Assembly (NCBI GenBank): GCA_022641835.1
Contig: CP048715.1
Location: 434,001-498,000 of the forward strand
Direction: 5' to 3'
Length of the DNA stretch: 64,000 bases
Source: Petasospora fabianii
Lineage: Eukaryota > Ascomycota > Saccharomycetes > Phaffomycetales > Wickerhamomycetaceae
Positions 18,802 through 29,083 of the stretch are shown here, piece by piece. Both the position numbers and the translations under genes were made by a program. Under the pieces are notes generated by a model, which did not search any database, had not been told where the DNA came from, and saw only the letters and a program-made list of their open reading frames with translations. Every line of letters starts with the position of its first letter. Position 1 is the first letter of the stretch.

Positions 18802-19899
18802 TCAAGCAATCTTCTTACTTGTGTTTGTGAAGCCAACACCCTTCACTGTGGCAATTAAGTCACCAGCCTCGTCATCCTCTACTGGAGCCAAGTGAACTTC
18901 AGTACCAAAGATCTCCTTGATGTCTCTCAATGTCCAGATAAACTCCTCGTCAATCTGCTCCTTGGAGATTCTTAATCTTCCCAAGTCCTCTTTACCAATG
19001 ACCATATATACCAATGCCAAGTTCAACTGATTTCTTGACACAACTCTAGCCTTTTCCAACTCCTCCAACAACTGATAAGCAACGCGCTCACCAATATCCT
19101 CTGGTGTCTCACCGGCACCACCAACATCTTCAGCAAAGCATCTCCAACCCTTTTTCGTCTCAGCAACTAATGTGATACCGAAACCAGGACTCTTTCCCGA
19201 GTTTTCACCTCTCCAGACATCAGCAGTAATGTTCACTTCACATCCAGTCTCTTTCAAGACTGCTCTTGCCGCGTCAATCATTCTGTTGGCCATCGAAGGC
19301 GATACTCTTGCACAAAATGCAACACCTCTGATGGCTGACACCTTCGGCGTTTCAGTAGCGTGCATAGTCAGTGGCTGAGAAAGCAGTGAGTCGACAACAA
19401 GGTGTACTTCACCACCACCATTTGGTGGACATCCTCTCTTGATAGTGTGCAGTGCAGCTTCACGGACACCAAACTTCTCCATCACGGGCAAAAGACCCCA
19501 TCTGATTCCCTCTACACCGGCATAACCTTTCATTCCTGTGGTACCCTTGAATTTGATCTGGAATTTTTTCTTTGAGAATGGTGCAAGATAGAGCATTGGC
19601 TCAATGAAGTATCCAACACTGACATTATCTGGACAGTCATGTGAGAGGGCGCCTCCCGTGATGAGACCCGGATAGTACACGATTGTAGTACCTGTATATG
19701 AGATTTCGATACGAGAACCGTTGGTCACAGTCTCGAGAAGACGGAGGAAGGAAACTTCGTGGTCTCGGAGACCAGGGTTAAGGTCATCTGAACGGATCTT
19801 TTCAATGCGGATGGGCTTGCCGCTCAGTGTTGAGAGTACGAGACGGAGACGGAAGTTTCTTGGTCCTTGAAATACCGATGGCTTGGCCTTTGTGGACAT
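18802..19899 (-). CDS. RCL1: Rcl1, RNA-cyclase-like protein for 18S rRNA maturation
   Basis: 365 residues from ATG 19899; S. cerevisiae Rcl1 has 367 and aligns from this start (NFRLRLVLSTLSGKPIRIEK). The frame is open further upstream but that part resembles promoter sequence. Rcl1 belongs to the RNA 3'-phosphate cyclase fold without cyclase activity. With Bms1 it acts in the SSU processome and is implicated in the A2 cleavage of pre-rRNA. Strong signatures are EISYTGTTIVYYPG, EPMLYLAPFSKKKFQIKFKG, RGCPPNGGGEVHLVVDSL, WRGENSGKSPGFGI and the end GVGFTNTSKKIA. Confidence 0.96.
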   Translation of the reverse strand: MSTKAKPSVFQGPRNFRLRLVLSTLSGKPIRIEKIRSDDLNPGLRDHEVSFLRLLETVTNGSRIEISYTGTTIVYYPGLITGGALSHDCPDNVSVGYFIEPMLYLAPFSKKKFQIKFKGTTGMKGYAGVEGIRWGLLPVMEKFGVREAALHTIKRGCPPNGGGEVHLVVDSLLSQPLTMHATETPKVSAIRGVAFCARVSPSMANRMIDAARAVLKETGCEVNITADVWRGENSGKSPGFGITLVAETKKGWRCFAEDVGGAGETPEDIGERVAYQLLEELEKARVVSRNQLNLALVYMVIGKEDLGRLRISKEQIDEEFIWTLRDIKEIFGTEVHLAPVEDDEAGDLIATVKGVGFTNTSKKIA

Positions 19900-19955
19900 G
19901 GCAATGTGTGAAGTAGGGAGCTGGAAATGAGCACTAATGACACAGAGATACATGC

Positions 19956-19962
19956 GATGAGC
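19956..19962 (+). promoter_or_regulatory. PAC-type GATGAGC upstream of RCL1
   Basis: GATGAGC at 19956-19962, 57 bp before the RCL1 ATG, with an AT-rich AAATTTT just beyond (about 19974). PAC elements (GATGAG) bound by Dot6/Tod6 mark ribosome biogenesis promoters in yeasts. Confidence 0.45.
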
Positions 19963-20201
19963 TCTCTCCAGATAAATTTTCAGAGAAGGTCCAAGTGTGT
20001 TGCCCCGTCCAGGGAAAATGAATTCGCGAATCGGCCGGCGCGAATTTTGTTGTTGACGGAGACTTCCCTTAGCTTGTGAAAGAAGGGTTTGGCAAAACAA
20101 CACTTTCATAACACAACTAAGGACTCTCGAAGGCCAATTCTAGATTCTTTGCATATAACAGGCACTCGAGGCTCTCGCAAATTACAAGATTTACGGAGAA
20201 A

Positions 20202-21476
20202 ATGAGCGCAACGCCCCAACAAGAGTCCCCGGCGTCACCGCAGAAACGTCCTCAATCTGAAGAAGCAGACCAGCCATCAAAGCGTGTCAAGACAGAGGAA
20301 ACACAGGCTGTGCCGACAGTGGATGATATTCTTGAGGGAGAATTCGATATTGATTCTCTTGGGATCCCTGGTGATCTCCCTACAGCGGATGACCCGCTCC
20401 TTAACATTTCGCTTCCAGGGTCGACAAATACTAGCGCCTTGAACACTCCATCACTTACCAACATTGAGATCCCTGAGCTCCCATCTGATCCACCAACAAT
20501 TGCCAACCAACAACTGACATCTCCATCTGGTGTCCAGACTCCACAACCACAGCCACAGACTGTGGTACAGGGATCTCAATCTTCAAGCGCCACAACACCT
20601 GCTCCATCGACCACCGTGGGAACCCCAGCCCCTCAATCACAATCAGCAGCGCCACTCAAGCTAACGAACACCAATACTGCTACTCCACAGCAATCAACGA
20701 CCCAAACACCACAAAACTCCAACACAAACAAGGCTGGAGAAGGAGCCGCTCCTCCAAAGGGTCCAGGAGACCCAGAAAAATTGTCTGATGCGATCCTTGC
20801 TGCTGGTGTGGACTTAAAGGCGGAGGAAGCTCTTCTTAACTCGGCATCGCTTCCTACAAAAGCGCCATCGACAACAGATACGACTTCTAATCAGCCAATA
20901 ATTATCAATACGCCATTCCTCGATCCTCGCCAAGCTGCTGCATTCATGAATAAAGTGGTGGCTGCACATGGACTCAAGGCTAACACGGAGTCAGACGCCT
21001 CATTAGTGCAGCTTGTCACGTATGCGTCTGAAGAATGGATGAAGAACATTTTGACCAATGCAGTGGTGCTTTCGAGACATAGACGTCGAGCTATTAAGAA
21101 TAAACGTCGTTCTGAGCTCGCGGTTGCCTTGAGAGATCTCGCTGTGCAGAACAAGACGATGGAGGAACGTCGTAATGATTTGAAAAAGAACGCTGGTATC
21201 ACTGGTGATGAAACTGAAGGACTGGAGGAGACACAACACAAGGCCACTAATGCCACAGTGGCTATGATGACTGGTGGTGGTAAGAAGAAGAAGTATGACT
21301 GGATGAGTGCTGGTAACTCTGGAGCTAAGAACTCAATGGGTGATGTCTCATTGAGGTTCAGGGAGGCTAGAGAGGAGCCAGGTATTGTGGTGAGAGATCT
21401 TTTGAACAGTTTGGAGAAGAAGAGAATCGGTGTGGAAAAGACGCTCGCTAAGGGCTACGCCAAGTTGAAGGACTGA
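20202..21476 (+). CDS. TAF4: TFIID subunit Taf4
   Basis: 424 residues (S. cerevisiae Taf4 has 388). Taf4 pairs with Taf12 through a histone-like fold inside TFIID. The first 190 residues are acidic then Gln/Thr/Pro-rich and disordered. The conserved half starts with LSDAILAAGVDLKAEEALLN, followed by LDPRQAAAFMNKVVAAHGL, the EEWMKNILTNAVVLSRHRRR block and a charged helix (KNKRRSELAVALRDLAVQN). The C-terminal block with KKKKYDWMS and DVSLRFREAREEPGIVVRDL closes the domain. The in-frame start has no competing ATG. Confidence 0.9.
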   Translation: MSATPQQESPASPQKRPQSEEADQPSKRVKTEETQAVPTVDDILEGEFDIDSLGIPGDLPTADDPLLNISLPGSTNTSALNTPSLTNIEIPELPSDPPTIANQQLTSPSGVQTPQPQPQTVVQGSQSSSATTPAPSTTVGTPAPQSQSAAPLKLTNTNTATPQQSTTQTPQNSNTNKAGEGAAPPKGPGDPEKLSDAILAAGVDLKAEEALLNSASLPTKAPSTTDTTSNQPIIINTPFLDPRQAAAFMNKVVAAHGLKANTESDASLVQLVTYASEEWMKNILTNAVVLSRHRRRAIKNKRRSELAVALRDLAVQNKTMEERRNDLKKNAGITGDETEGLEETQHKATNATVAMMTGGGKKKKYDWMSAGNSGAKNSMGDVSLRFREAREEPGIVVRDLLNSLEKKRIGVEKTLAKGYAKLKD

Positions 21477-22147
21477 GAGGTGGCCAAACTGAAATTGGAG
21501 AGCTATGTGAACTAACTTGTATAGCATTTCTGAATATTGCATGAACTGATGACGACTTAGAACTGTTATTTGTAGAGATAAGCTGAGTAGGCGGCCGATC
21601 TTGAACTGTGATTGAATTGAACGATCGCTAGTGGCTCAACGATGAGCACGCGATCATGATAAGGGACAGGGGTCAGTTATCAGCGCACCGGGAAGTCCTT
21701 ATACATCCACTATGCGTTCATGTACAGGACTCACTTCCCAAATCATTAATATGTCACCTTCACGGACTTACGAGCGAGTGATTCATCACAATCAGAGGGA
21801 TGCAGCCCTTTCCCGAGCCCGGTGATAGCGAGTCACAACCGTTGGACCGCAGACGCACGACGATGCAGAGGAAAACACCCAAAGACATCGGCGGCCGGTG
21901 GTCCTGGCCAGTACAAGATCAAGGCTATAAATCAGAGAATGCCCCCGAGTTGTTGTCCTCGTTTGAAGTGTATGGAAAGACCAAGAGCCCACTGAAAGGC
22001 CCCTGGAGAGCAACTTTTAGCTGCAGCTACCCGTTCCCCTCATCTCTACTCTTTCCCCAGTGTGCGCGAGAGACAAAAGGCACCTTTTATCTCTTTCCGG
22101 GGCCCATCACATCAAAAGTACGCCACTAAAACACTGCTACCACAATT
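21477..22147 (+). other. Intergenic region between TAF4 and JID1
   Basis: 671 bp with no gene recognised; both flanking genes read rightwards, so this is 3' region of TAF4 and promoter of JID1. The frame 21800-22129 (109 codons) has no domain and looks accidental. Confidence 0.4.
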
Positions 22148-23002
22148 ATGTTCACAATACGAGTCTCAAGGGCTCCAGCCGCTTGTTCCCCTCAGCGTTT
22201 AATGCTGGCCTCAGCCCCGTTGCTCCCATCCACGCGTCACATCTCAAGTACACCTCACCTGGGAGCAAGCCAAGGTAAAGAGATCAAGGAGTTCCCCAAG
22301 ACCTACACACACTATCAGATCCTTGGTGTTGACCAGAATGCCGACTCCAAAGCCATTAAAAGCGCCTTTAGGAAGCTTTCAAAGCGCTTCCACCCTGACA
22401 TGAACCAACGCGTCCCCACAGCACTCAAACCGATCATCAAGAACAACTACATCCGTGTTGTCCATTCCTATGAAACACTCTCCAACACGACGAAACGCTC
22501 TCAGTACGACGCCACTCTTCCTTCCAAATCCACAAGAACCCAATCATTTGCATCTGCCACTGCAGCCCATTCCCCAACAAAACAATACTCGCCAGGTGGA
22601 ATCAACATCACACGCAACAGAGTCCATTACGGCGCAGGTTATCGCCCATGTCGTTCCAATCATGCCAATCTTGATGCCCCACCATCTGGCTCCAACCATG
22701 ACGTCCCACATTTTGACTACGATACACATCTTAAGGGGAATCTGTGGTTTGAGCGCCGAATGATCCAAAAGCGATTCCACAAGTCAACGAGCGTAAAGAC
22801 AGACGAGGTCAAGAACGAGTGGTTTGAAAAGAAGTTCCAGAATCACAACAAGAAAACAGTGGAGAGTGAAATCAATGATACGTTGAATTTACAAAGGTAT
22901 GGTGGTCATCACCATCGTGGCCAAGCGAGCTATACCATCACCGCAACGCCGTTGGTGTTAACGGGACTGACTATACTGTCGATGGGGATCTACCTACATT
23001 GA
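22148..23002 (+). CDS. JID1: Mitochondrial inner-membrane J-domain co-chaperone, Jid1-like
   Basis: 284 residues (S. cerevisiae Jid1 has 301). The N-terminus is Arg/Ala/Ser-rich (MFTIRVSRAPAACSPQRLML) and fits a mitochondrial presequence. The J domain spans about 53-120: THYQILGVDQNADSKAIKSA, then SKRFHPDMNQ with the HPD tripeptide needed to stimulate Hsp70 ATPase. The middle is poorly conserved and His/Asn-rich. A single C-terminal hydrophobic segment (TPLVLTGLTILSMGIYL) fits a membrane anchor. Its partner Hsp70 and substrates are not known. Confidence 0.82.
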   Translation: MFTIRVSRAPAACSPQRLMLASAPLLPSTRHISSTPHLGASQGKEIKEFPKTYTHYQILGVDQNADSKAIKSAFRKLSKRFHPDMNQRVPTALKPIIKNNYIRVVHSYETLSNTTKRSQYDATLPSKSTRTQSFASATAAHSPTKQYSPGGINITRNRVHYGAGYRPCRSNHANLDAPPSGSNHDVPHFDYDTHLKGNLWFERRMIQKRFHKSTSVKTDEVKNEWFEKKFQNHNKKTVESEINDTLNLQRYGGHHHRGQASYTITATPLVLTGLTILSMGIYLH

Positions 23003-23119
23003 CTATTGCTGAAATCCGACATGCGTTACTTCATACCCCAAAAAACATGGTTTTGGCTTACTACTAGTGTAGATTCGTTAATTGTAGGTCTATCGATTAC
23101 ATTTAATTACAGGGCAAGT

Positions 23120-24169
23120 TCACACCTTTTCATCCGCAGCCTTATCATAAGACCCGGAATCTGAGCTCATGTCAAAGTCATCCAGATCATCATCAAGCAT
23201 CTTGTCCATGTAGACACTTGGGGGCCTACTTGTTCTCTTCTTGTATTCCCTTGCGGAATAATTAGTCGGTGTGATAGGTGAATCAATTGGAGAATCATAG
23301 TTCGACAAATATCCTGCACCACCTGGCGTCTCATACTGATTCAATTGCAACATCTCAGTTGGAGAGATAAAAAGTGAGTTTCTCGATGCTCGCGTCACTG
23401 CATCACGATACGTGCGCCCTTGTGTCTGTGTAGCGAGATTGTCGAATGATGCAGTGGATGCTAGTACGTTGAGTGTGCTCTGTGAGGAGAGAGAATACAC
23501 TGAGTGCGAGTAATTCATCTTGTTGAGTGGTACTTCTTTGAAGATAGATGGATCGTAGTTGTAGTCATTTGACTCAGTGGTGTCGATGGACTTGCGTGTG
23601 GCTCTGGCAGAGACACACCAGAAGATGAAGCGGGCAATAAAGAGCGCAAGAAGGACGAATCCGAAGAAGGCACCAACAACGATGAATGGGAGACCCACTG
23701 GGAGGGTCTCGTGAGAGACATGCGGGTTGTATCCCGTTGGAACGACGGCAGAGAAGGTCACGTTGTAAGAGGACGAAGAGCTGGTTTCGGAGCTTGTGGT
23801 AGAGATGGTTGGCATATCGCTCTCGGCAGAGGTCGAGGCGGAAGAAGATGTCATCTTGGTGGTTTTGCTAGTCTTTGTGGTAGAAGAGGAAGATTCCTCA
23901 GATGAGCTTGCTGCTGATGAGCTCGATTTGGACGAAGTGGATTTTGCTGAACTGCTGGATGAGATGGTGGTAGTAGAAGAGGAGGAGGAGGAGGAGTCAG
24001 AATCGGAGGTCTTGGTTGTAGACTCAGATGTTGTCGTTGAATCGGAGGCCGTCGTATCAGATTTGGTATCCGAAGTTGTTGTCGACAGATCAGTACTGCT
24101 CGAGGAGTCAGCACCAACTGCTATGCTCATGAGCAACAGTGATAGCGTTGTGTATGTTGTGACCTTCAT
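23120..24169 (-). CDS. CSI2: Ser/Thr-rich single-pass cell-surface protein, Csi2-like
   Basis: 349 residues (S. cerevisiae Csi2 has 341). A signal peptide occupies 1-20 (LSLLLMSIAVGA). Residues 21-140 are almost entirely Ser, Thr, Asp and Lys, a likely heavily O-mannosylated external domain. One transmembrane segment lies at about 160-186 (LPFIVVGAFFGFVLLALF), followed by a cytosolic tail with Tyr/Ser motifs and RPPSVYMDKML before an acidic end. Prm5/YNL058C proteins share this layout. The position directly downstream of TOP1 on the same strand matches YOL007C-YOL006C and favours CSI2. S. cerevisiae csi2 mutants have altered chitin synthesis; the molecular function is unknown. The Ser run may vary in length between strains. 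Confidence 0.7.
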   Translation of the reverse strand: MKVTTYTTLSLLLMSIAVGADSSSSTDLSTTTSDTKSDTTASDSTTTSESTTKTSDSDSSSSSSSTTTISSSSSAKSTSSKSSSSAASSSEESSSSTTKTSKTTKMTSSSASTSAESDMPTISTTSSETSSSSSYNVTFSAVVPTGYNPHVSHETLPVGLPFIVVGAFFGFVLLALFIARFIFWCVSARATRKSIDTTESNDYNYDPSIFKEVPLNKMNYSHSVYSLSSQSTLNVLASTASFDNLATQTQGRTYRDAVTRASRNSLFISPTEMLQLNQYETPGGAGYLSNYDSPIDSPITPTNYSAREYKKRTSRPPSVYMDKMLDDDLDDFDMSSDSGSYDKAADEKV

Positions 24170-24752
24170 CCTGTGAATTACGGATCAAAGTGTTGATGCA
24201 AAAGGTTGAGGAGACTCAGATAGGAAATATGGAGGAGTTGATTAAGGTGGAGATCAAGAGCAAGTGAGTAAATCTCTTGGATACTCCTAAAATGTCTTAA
24301 TGAGTGAATGAGGGTAGGTTGCTCCACTTAGGTGTGCGGATATAAGGAAGGTAGAGATCGATGAGCAGGGCACCGCGTAGGTATATAAAGGACCGCCTTC
24401 GGGAAATGAGAAGAAAACACGAGCCACTACTGAAACTCGCGTCTGTAATACTGCTTTAAACGACGTTCTGTGCTCTGTTAAAGGCGCAAAGGGGAGGCCT
24501 ATGCCTGCCTTTGTTGAAAGGCGTGTTTATATTTGACGCGTCCACATGCACAATCTTAGTGTTTCGACGCGTCGCGTTGCCATCGGTATCACGTCACAGG
24601 CGGGGATCGTCATCACCACCACCACCACCACTATGTAAGGTGAGGCCCAGAGGGCAACAAAAGCTTATTATTGACTAGAAGATAAAGTTATGATTCGATC
24701 GTTTACTCGTTTATATGCCATGCGTATGCTCTAATTATGCTTCTGGAGGACT
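24170..24752 (-). promoter_or_regulatory. CSI2 upstream region: two ACGCGT boxes and a CAC microsatellite
   Basis: No gene. ACGCGT at 24536-24541 and 24567-24572 lie about 370-400 bp upstream of the CSI2 ATG. A short CAC repeat runs about 24611-24631. TOP1 ends at 24753, so the rest is its 3' region. Confidence 0.5.
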
Positions 24753-27169
24753 TTAGAATCTCCAATTCTCGTCAACAGACTCAATAGCCCATTTGAACTT
24801 CTCCCTAAGCGTCTTCGTGAACACCTTCTCAAGAGGGACATTCCATTTCTTGCAGAACACCACAGAGAGTCTTGGGTCAATGTAGTTAATCTTGGATGTT
24901 GAGAGGGCAACCTGGGAGTTATCCTCCTTGTCCTTCATCTGGAGTGTAGTTGAAGCAATACGACCCTCCAATTTTTCAATCTGCTGCTCGAGCTTCTCAA
25001 TGGTGATGTTATCTGGAAGCAACGGTTTACCGGTCTTTAGCTCATTCTTATAGTCCTTTTCCAATTGATCAACCTTACCAAGCCATTGCTTGAGTTGTGA
25101 CTCTGGGAGTTGATCCTTTTTGTTCTCAGCTCTCTTATCATTCTCCCTCTTGAACTTCTTCTCGTACTTCTCACGTTCACGAATGATGATCTGCTTATGA
25201 ATATGTGCCTCATCCTCCTTGGTAAGGTCATCCAACTCCTCAAAGAATTTTGGTTTCTTCTTCTCCAATTTCTTATCCAACATCAACATCATCTTTTTGA
25301 GGCGAATCTTCTGCCAAAGCATCTCTTTCAATCTATCACTGATCTTCTGCATCGATGTCTCATGCCCCTTGGATACGGAACGTTGATGGTTACACAAGAT
25401 GGCAACGGTTCTGTTGGCAGCATTATACTTGACAACCTTCTCAGCAGGTGTACCCTCATTTGGAATCAGGTCCAATTGGTCCTGCATGGTCTTGGAGGCG
25501 TTGTAAGTACGGAAGACCTTAGCAGTCAATCCTGTCATGTAGGTCTGGAAATGTTTGTTCAACACTGATGGATCTATTCTGTCAAACAAATCGTCACCTG
25601 GACCCTTTGGTAATCTCTTGAAAAGCTTCAAGTTCTTGAAAACCTGTGGATCAACTTCAACCTCCTGATAGAATCTAATGGAATCCTTACCCAAGAAATC
25701 GAATGCAACAGTCTGTGGTGGTGTCAATGTAACGTGTTCGAATCTCAAAGAACAACAACCAACAGTATCAGCCTCATCATCAGACTTCTCACCACCAGCT
25801 CTGAGCGCAAAGACATCAATCAAGTATGTAGCTGTGGCGATCTGTCTTTCGAGCATGAGATTACTCTTTAGCATTGTTCTGTAGTCCTTTCTAATCTTCT
25901 CAATGTGATTCTTCAACTCTCTGGCTTTTTCAAACTTCTTATAATCAGACATACCTTTCAACGAAGAGTTTGCAGCAAATCTAACGTATTTGACAGAGTT
26001 CGAAATATTCTCTCTCCACATGGCCAGCCATGACACTGTATTATCGTGTCTGACTTCACCCCACTCATGACCCTCTGGAGGAGGAGGGACCTTGGCATCC
26101 TTGCCCAAGTTGAGGATAACATCTTCTGGTTGAACACGTCTCTTGAGTTTACCAGTCTTTGGATGGGCACCACGACCTCTGAAAAGACCAGGAGGTTCAA
26201 TTCTAAAGTTGCCAACTTGTTCTTTTCTGCCGTTAAGCAAACATGTCTTGTATGGCTCCTCGAAAGCATCCTTCTCTGCCTTAATTTTCTTCTTCTCAGC
26301 GGCGGAGATGAGCTTCTTTTCGAGTCTCTTACCTTCAAAGTAGTTGAACATCTGAGTGAAGTCACACTTCTCAAAGTCTTTGATCTCGACACCGCAGCCA
26401 CCACACTCTTCGATGACTTTCTGGAAATCATGGAAGAAGTTCCTTTGGAATGTAGGATTCTTAGCATGGTCTGTCTCAAGCATCGCACCGAAGAAACCAG
26501 CAACTTCCTCGGCAAAAGGCGGAAGATCAACTGGCTTCCCATCGTAAAGAAGTTTAACGTGAGATGGGAGTGGTTCATACTCAGGAGGGAAGATGACACC
26601 GTTATGTTCGAGAGTTTCCCATTTGACCGAATCGTCATCAAGCTGGTTCTCCCACCACTTGTATCCGACGCCATCATCCTCTTCGTCATCTTTGCCTGGT
26701 GTTTCAGACTTGATTGGAGTTTCTTCCTTGACCTTTTTCTCCTTCTTAGGTTTCGTTTTGGTTTTAGCACTCTGAGAAGGTTGCTTCTTCACCTTTTTAG
26801 ATGCTGGTTCAGATGTCTTGCCCTCAGCCTTACGCTTGTTAGGCTTCTTCTTGATCTTCTTGGCAGCAGTCTTAGTGATGTTCTCATCGGAATCGTATTC
26901 AGATGCAGAGCTCTCGTGAGGTCTTGAGCCCTGAGAGAGTTGTCCTAATGGAACATCATCATCACTGCTCTCCTTCTTCAGGGATCCGTTCGCTATGAGT
27001 CGAGTGTTAGTATTCGCTCAGTAAATGGTTGAGACTTTAGAGCATGCTTCAATCGCTGTAGTCACTGTATCAAGATAGAGCGCTGTGAGCATGACAGATC
27101 AAGTGTGATCCTGAGTAACTTACTCTTAACTCTCTTCGAGAGAACCACGTCATCTTCGGAGTCGCTCAT
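24753..27169 (-). CDS. TOP1: DNA topoisomerase I (type IB), one intron
   Basis: Spliced product of 761 residues (S. cerevisiae Top1 has 769). Exon 1 is 27169-27124 ([15 protein letters not shown] plus one base) and exon 2 is 26992-24753. The intron (27123-26993, 131 nt) has donor GTAAGT, branch TACTAAC and acceptor TAG. The acidic [11 protein letters not shown] region and the basic linker precede the core, which shows YKWWENQL, the [16 protein letters not shown] block, [19 protein letters not shown] and [14 protein letters not shown]. The catalytic tyrosine is Y719 in [10 protein letters not shown]; the protein ends [13 protein letters not shown] like other Top1 proteins. It relaxes supercoils by a transient 3'-phosphotyrosine nick. 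The uninterrupted frame alone would omit about 80 N-terminal residues. CTG codons at conserved leucines in this gene support standard decoding. Confidence 0.96.
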
Positions 27170-27204
27170 TTTCACCTTCGAATAATGAAGTTGCGATGTT
27201 CGTG

Positions 27205-27210
27205 ACGCGT
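27205..27210 (-). promoter_or_regulatory. ACGCGT box upstream of TOP1
   Basis: Perfect MluI cell-cycle box 36 bp before the TOP1 ATG. It may lie inside the transcript, so its role is uncertain. Confidence 0.4.
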
Positions 27211-27550
27211 CTGACTTGAATTATGCACGGAATTCGTAACGTGTTGGGCAGAATATGATCCCTTTCCTTGCGTGATTTATGGTAGAATGAGTCCTTGAGT
27301 ATAATCTCCAAAGTCTGCACTAGTCTCTTGTAGGATTGGATGGGTTACCAAGGCGAATCTATCGAACACAGGTAAACACGAAGCTGTAATGTTTGCAGAA
27401 GCTAGCACTGTCAGTTTTTCTCGCGCAATTCAAAACCTCAGCTCTTAAGAGACAGAGAAATATAGAGAAAAGGTTGATCACGTGCAATGCATGTGACCAG
27501 GACTAATACATGGTTGGCTGAGCTGCGAAAATTTACACTCAACAAAGCGA

Positions 27551-27622
27551 GCTCGTGTGGCGTAATGGCAACGCGTCTGACTTCTAATCAGAAGATTCTG
27601 GGTTCGACCCCCAGCATGAGTG
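27551..27622 (+). tRNA. tRNA-Arg (anticodon TCT)
   Basis: 72-nt cloverleaf. The acceptor strand GCTCGTG pairs with CATGAGT (two G-U pairs), the anticodon arm is TCTGA-CTTCTAA-TCAGA with anticodon TCT at 27583-27585, and the T arm contains GGTTCGACCCC. No intron. It reads AGA, the main Arg codon of yeast. A T-run follows about 20 nt downstream as a Pol III terminator. Confidence 0.96.
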
Positions 27623-27936
27623 CTCTCTTTCGTTCTTTTTTGGTACTTTTTTTTAATGAACAGTATCTTCTTTTGGTTGCTCTAAACACATTCTGTGCCA
27701 TTTTTTGTTTATTTTTTATTTTTTGCTCATTTCCCTTTATTTAACATCTAGTAAGACGTTCAATGTCAATGCTTATAGTTTGCGTACATGCGCATGTATT
27801 TCACGCCGATGAAACTAACCTCTTTTATCTCCAGGGACTTGTTTCCAGCTCGCAGGTACACTTTCGCATATCAAACATCTATAAAGTAATCAAATGATTG
27901 TGATCGTAACATCATGTTCGTTCATTTCTCCCGTTA
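27623..27936. other. AT-rich spacer between tRNA-Arg and MDM12 3' end
   Basis: About 314 bp, T-rich just after the tRNA. No gene seen. Confidence 0.5.
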
Positions 27937-28851
27937 TCATGGCTCAAGCGGATCCACTGAGTCCTCATTTTGTTGATCATCCTCATCTTCCTCGTCTGAC
28001 TCCTCATCGTTGAAGTCTAAACTAATCCATCCAGGCCACGCCAGCTCGTCTCTTAATACTTGTCTCAGCATATCCGTTAGGAACTTTTCCACTTTACCCA
28101 CGTTTCTTAATACAGAACCATCACCTTGGGAATCACCTATCTCACTTTCAATCTTCAGCGTTCGAATGATATCAATGCGTGGTCTATATGATTGGTCCCT
28201 CGATACCAGTTGTTGTGGATTTGCCAAGAGACTGTCAAATTGTTCATCAGTAACATCACATAGGAAGGATATGTAAACCACTTTATTTACATGGGATATC
28301 ACTGCGAGAGAATGGATACCCAGATCCACGATTCTTAACTTTACGGGCAATTTGATGAAACCTGGAGATGGATAATTTAGTAATAGATCCACATGAAGTT
28401 CTATCGACACATCACCTTTATATTCAAGTTCCACTAGGAATTGGATGTCCCTTGATCTATCCTCAGTGTCTTCGTTTCCTTGATCCTCAATCGCAGCATC
28501 ACTTGTGCCATTATCACCGATCTCCGACGAGGTTCCAAGGTTCGAGCTATGATCGAGGATGATTCCCTTGTTGATCTCAACGCTCTTATTGCGTCCTTTC
28601 ACGCCATCTGGTGTTTCCTCGTCAGACCTTTTGTCCATCTGCTGATGAATGTAGAATTCAGGGAATGGTGCCCCTATGTGTCGTATCGTAACCTCTGGAG
28701 CGATGGTGCCGAGACACACGTTGGCGACGTGAAGGTCTCGAAGGAAATCTGGTAAGGGCAAAGAACTAAATTGTTCATCGAGAAAAGACCGGATAGATTC
28801 AGACAGTGAAGTGTCATTGCCAAAGTCCTGCCAATTGATGTCGATAGACAT
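27937..28851 (-). CDS. MDM12: ERMES subunit Mdm12
   Basis: 304 residues from ATG 28851; MSIDINWQDF is the usual family start. An upstream in-frame ATG (28947) would add a 32-residue His/Lys-rich stretch unlike other Mdm12 proteins. Mdm12 is a soluble SMP-domain lipid-transfer protein that bridges Mmm1 (ER) and Mdm10/Mdm34 (mitochondria). The SMP domain is split by an acidic insert (about residues 75-135). Conserved parts are LPDFLRDLHVANVCLGTIAP, FLVELEYKGDVSIELHVDLL and FIKLPVKLRIVDLG; the C-terminus is acidic. Divergent from COQ10 as in S. cerevisiae (YOL009C, YOL008W). Confidence 0.94.
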   Translation of the reverse strand: MSIDINWQDFGNDTSLSESIRSFLDEQFSSLPLPDFLRDLHVANVCLGTIAPEVTIRHIGAPFPEFYIHQQMDKRSDEETPDGVKGRNKSVEINKGIILDHSSNLGTSSEIGDNGTSDAAIEDQGNEDTEDRSRDIQFLVELEYKGDVSIELHVDLLLNYPSPGFIKLPVKLRIVDLGIHSLAVISHVNKVVYISFLCDVTDEQFDSLLANPQQLVSRDQSYRPRIDIIRTLKIESEIGDSQGDGSVLRNVGKVEKFLTDMLRQVLRDELAWPGWISLDFNDEESDEEDEDDQQNEDSVDPLEP

Positions 28852-29083
28852 TGTGAGTAGTTGTGAGGGCTTGTGGTTGAAAAATAGTATGGGGTTCAGG
28901 TGATGGTGCTTCTTATTGCGTGTTTTCGAGGAAGAAATGGAAGTCATCGCGAGTGTTTGACGACTCGGGTCTCACACTGATAGGCCGGGGAAGTGCGCTA
29001 CTAAGCCGTTTTATTCGGTATTAGTGGAGCTGCTACTGTATCTAGAGACTACACACTCGCTCATTATCGTCTCGCAGTCCAGC

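Noticed and set aside
23796-24176. 126-codon acidic frame opposite CSI2
   Set aside because: Antisense of the Ser/Thr-rich repeat; composition is fully explained by CSI2 codons.
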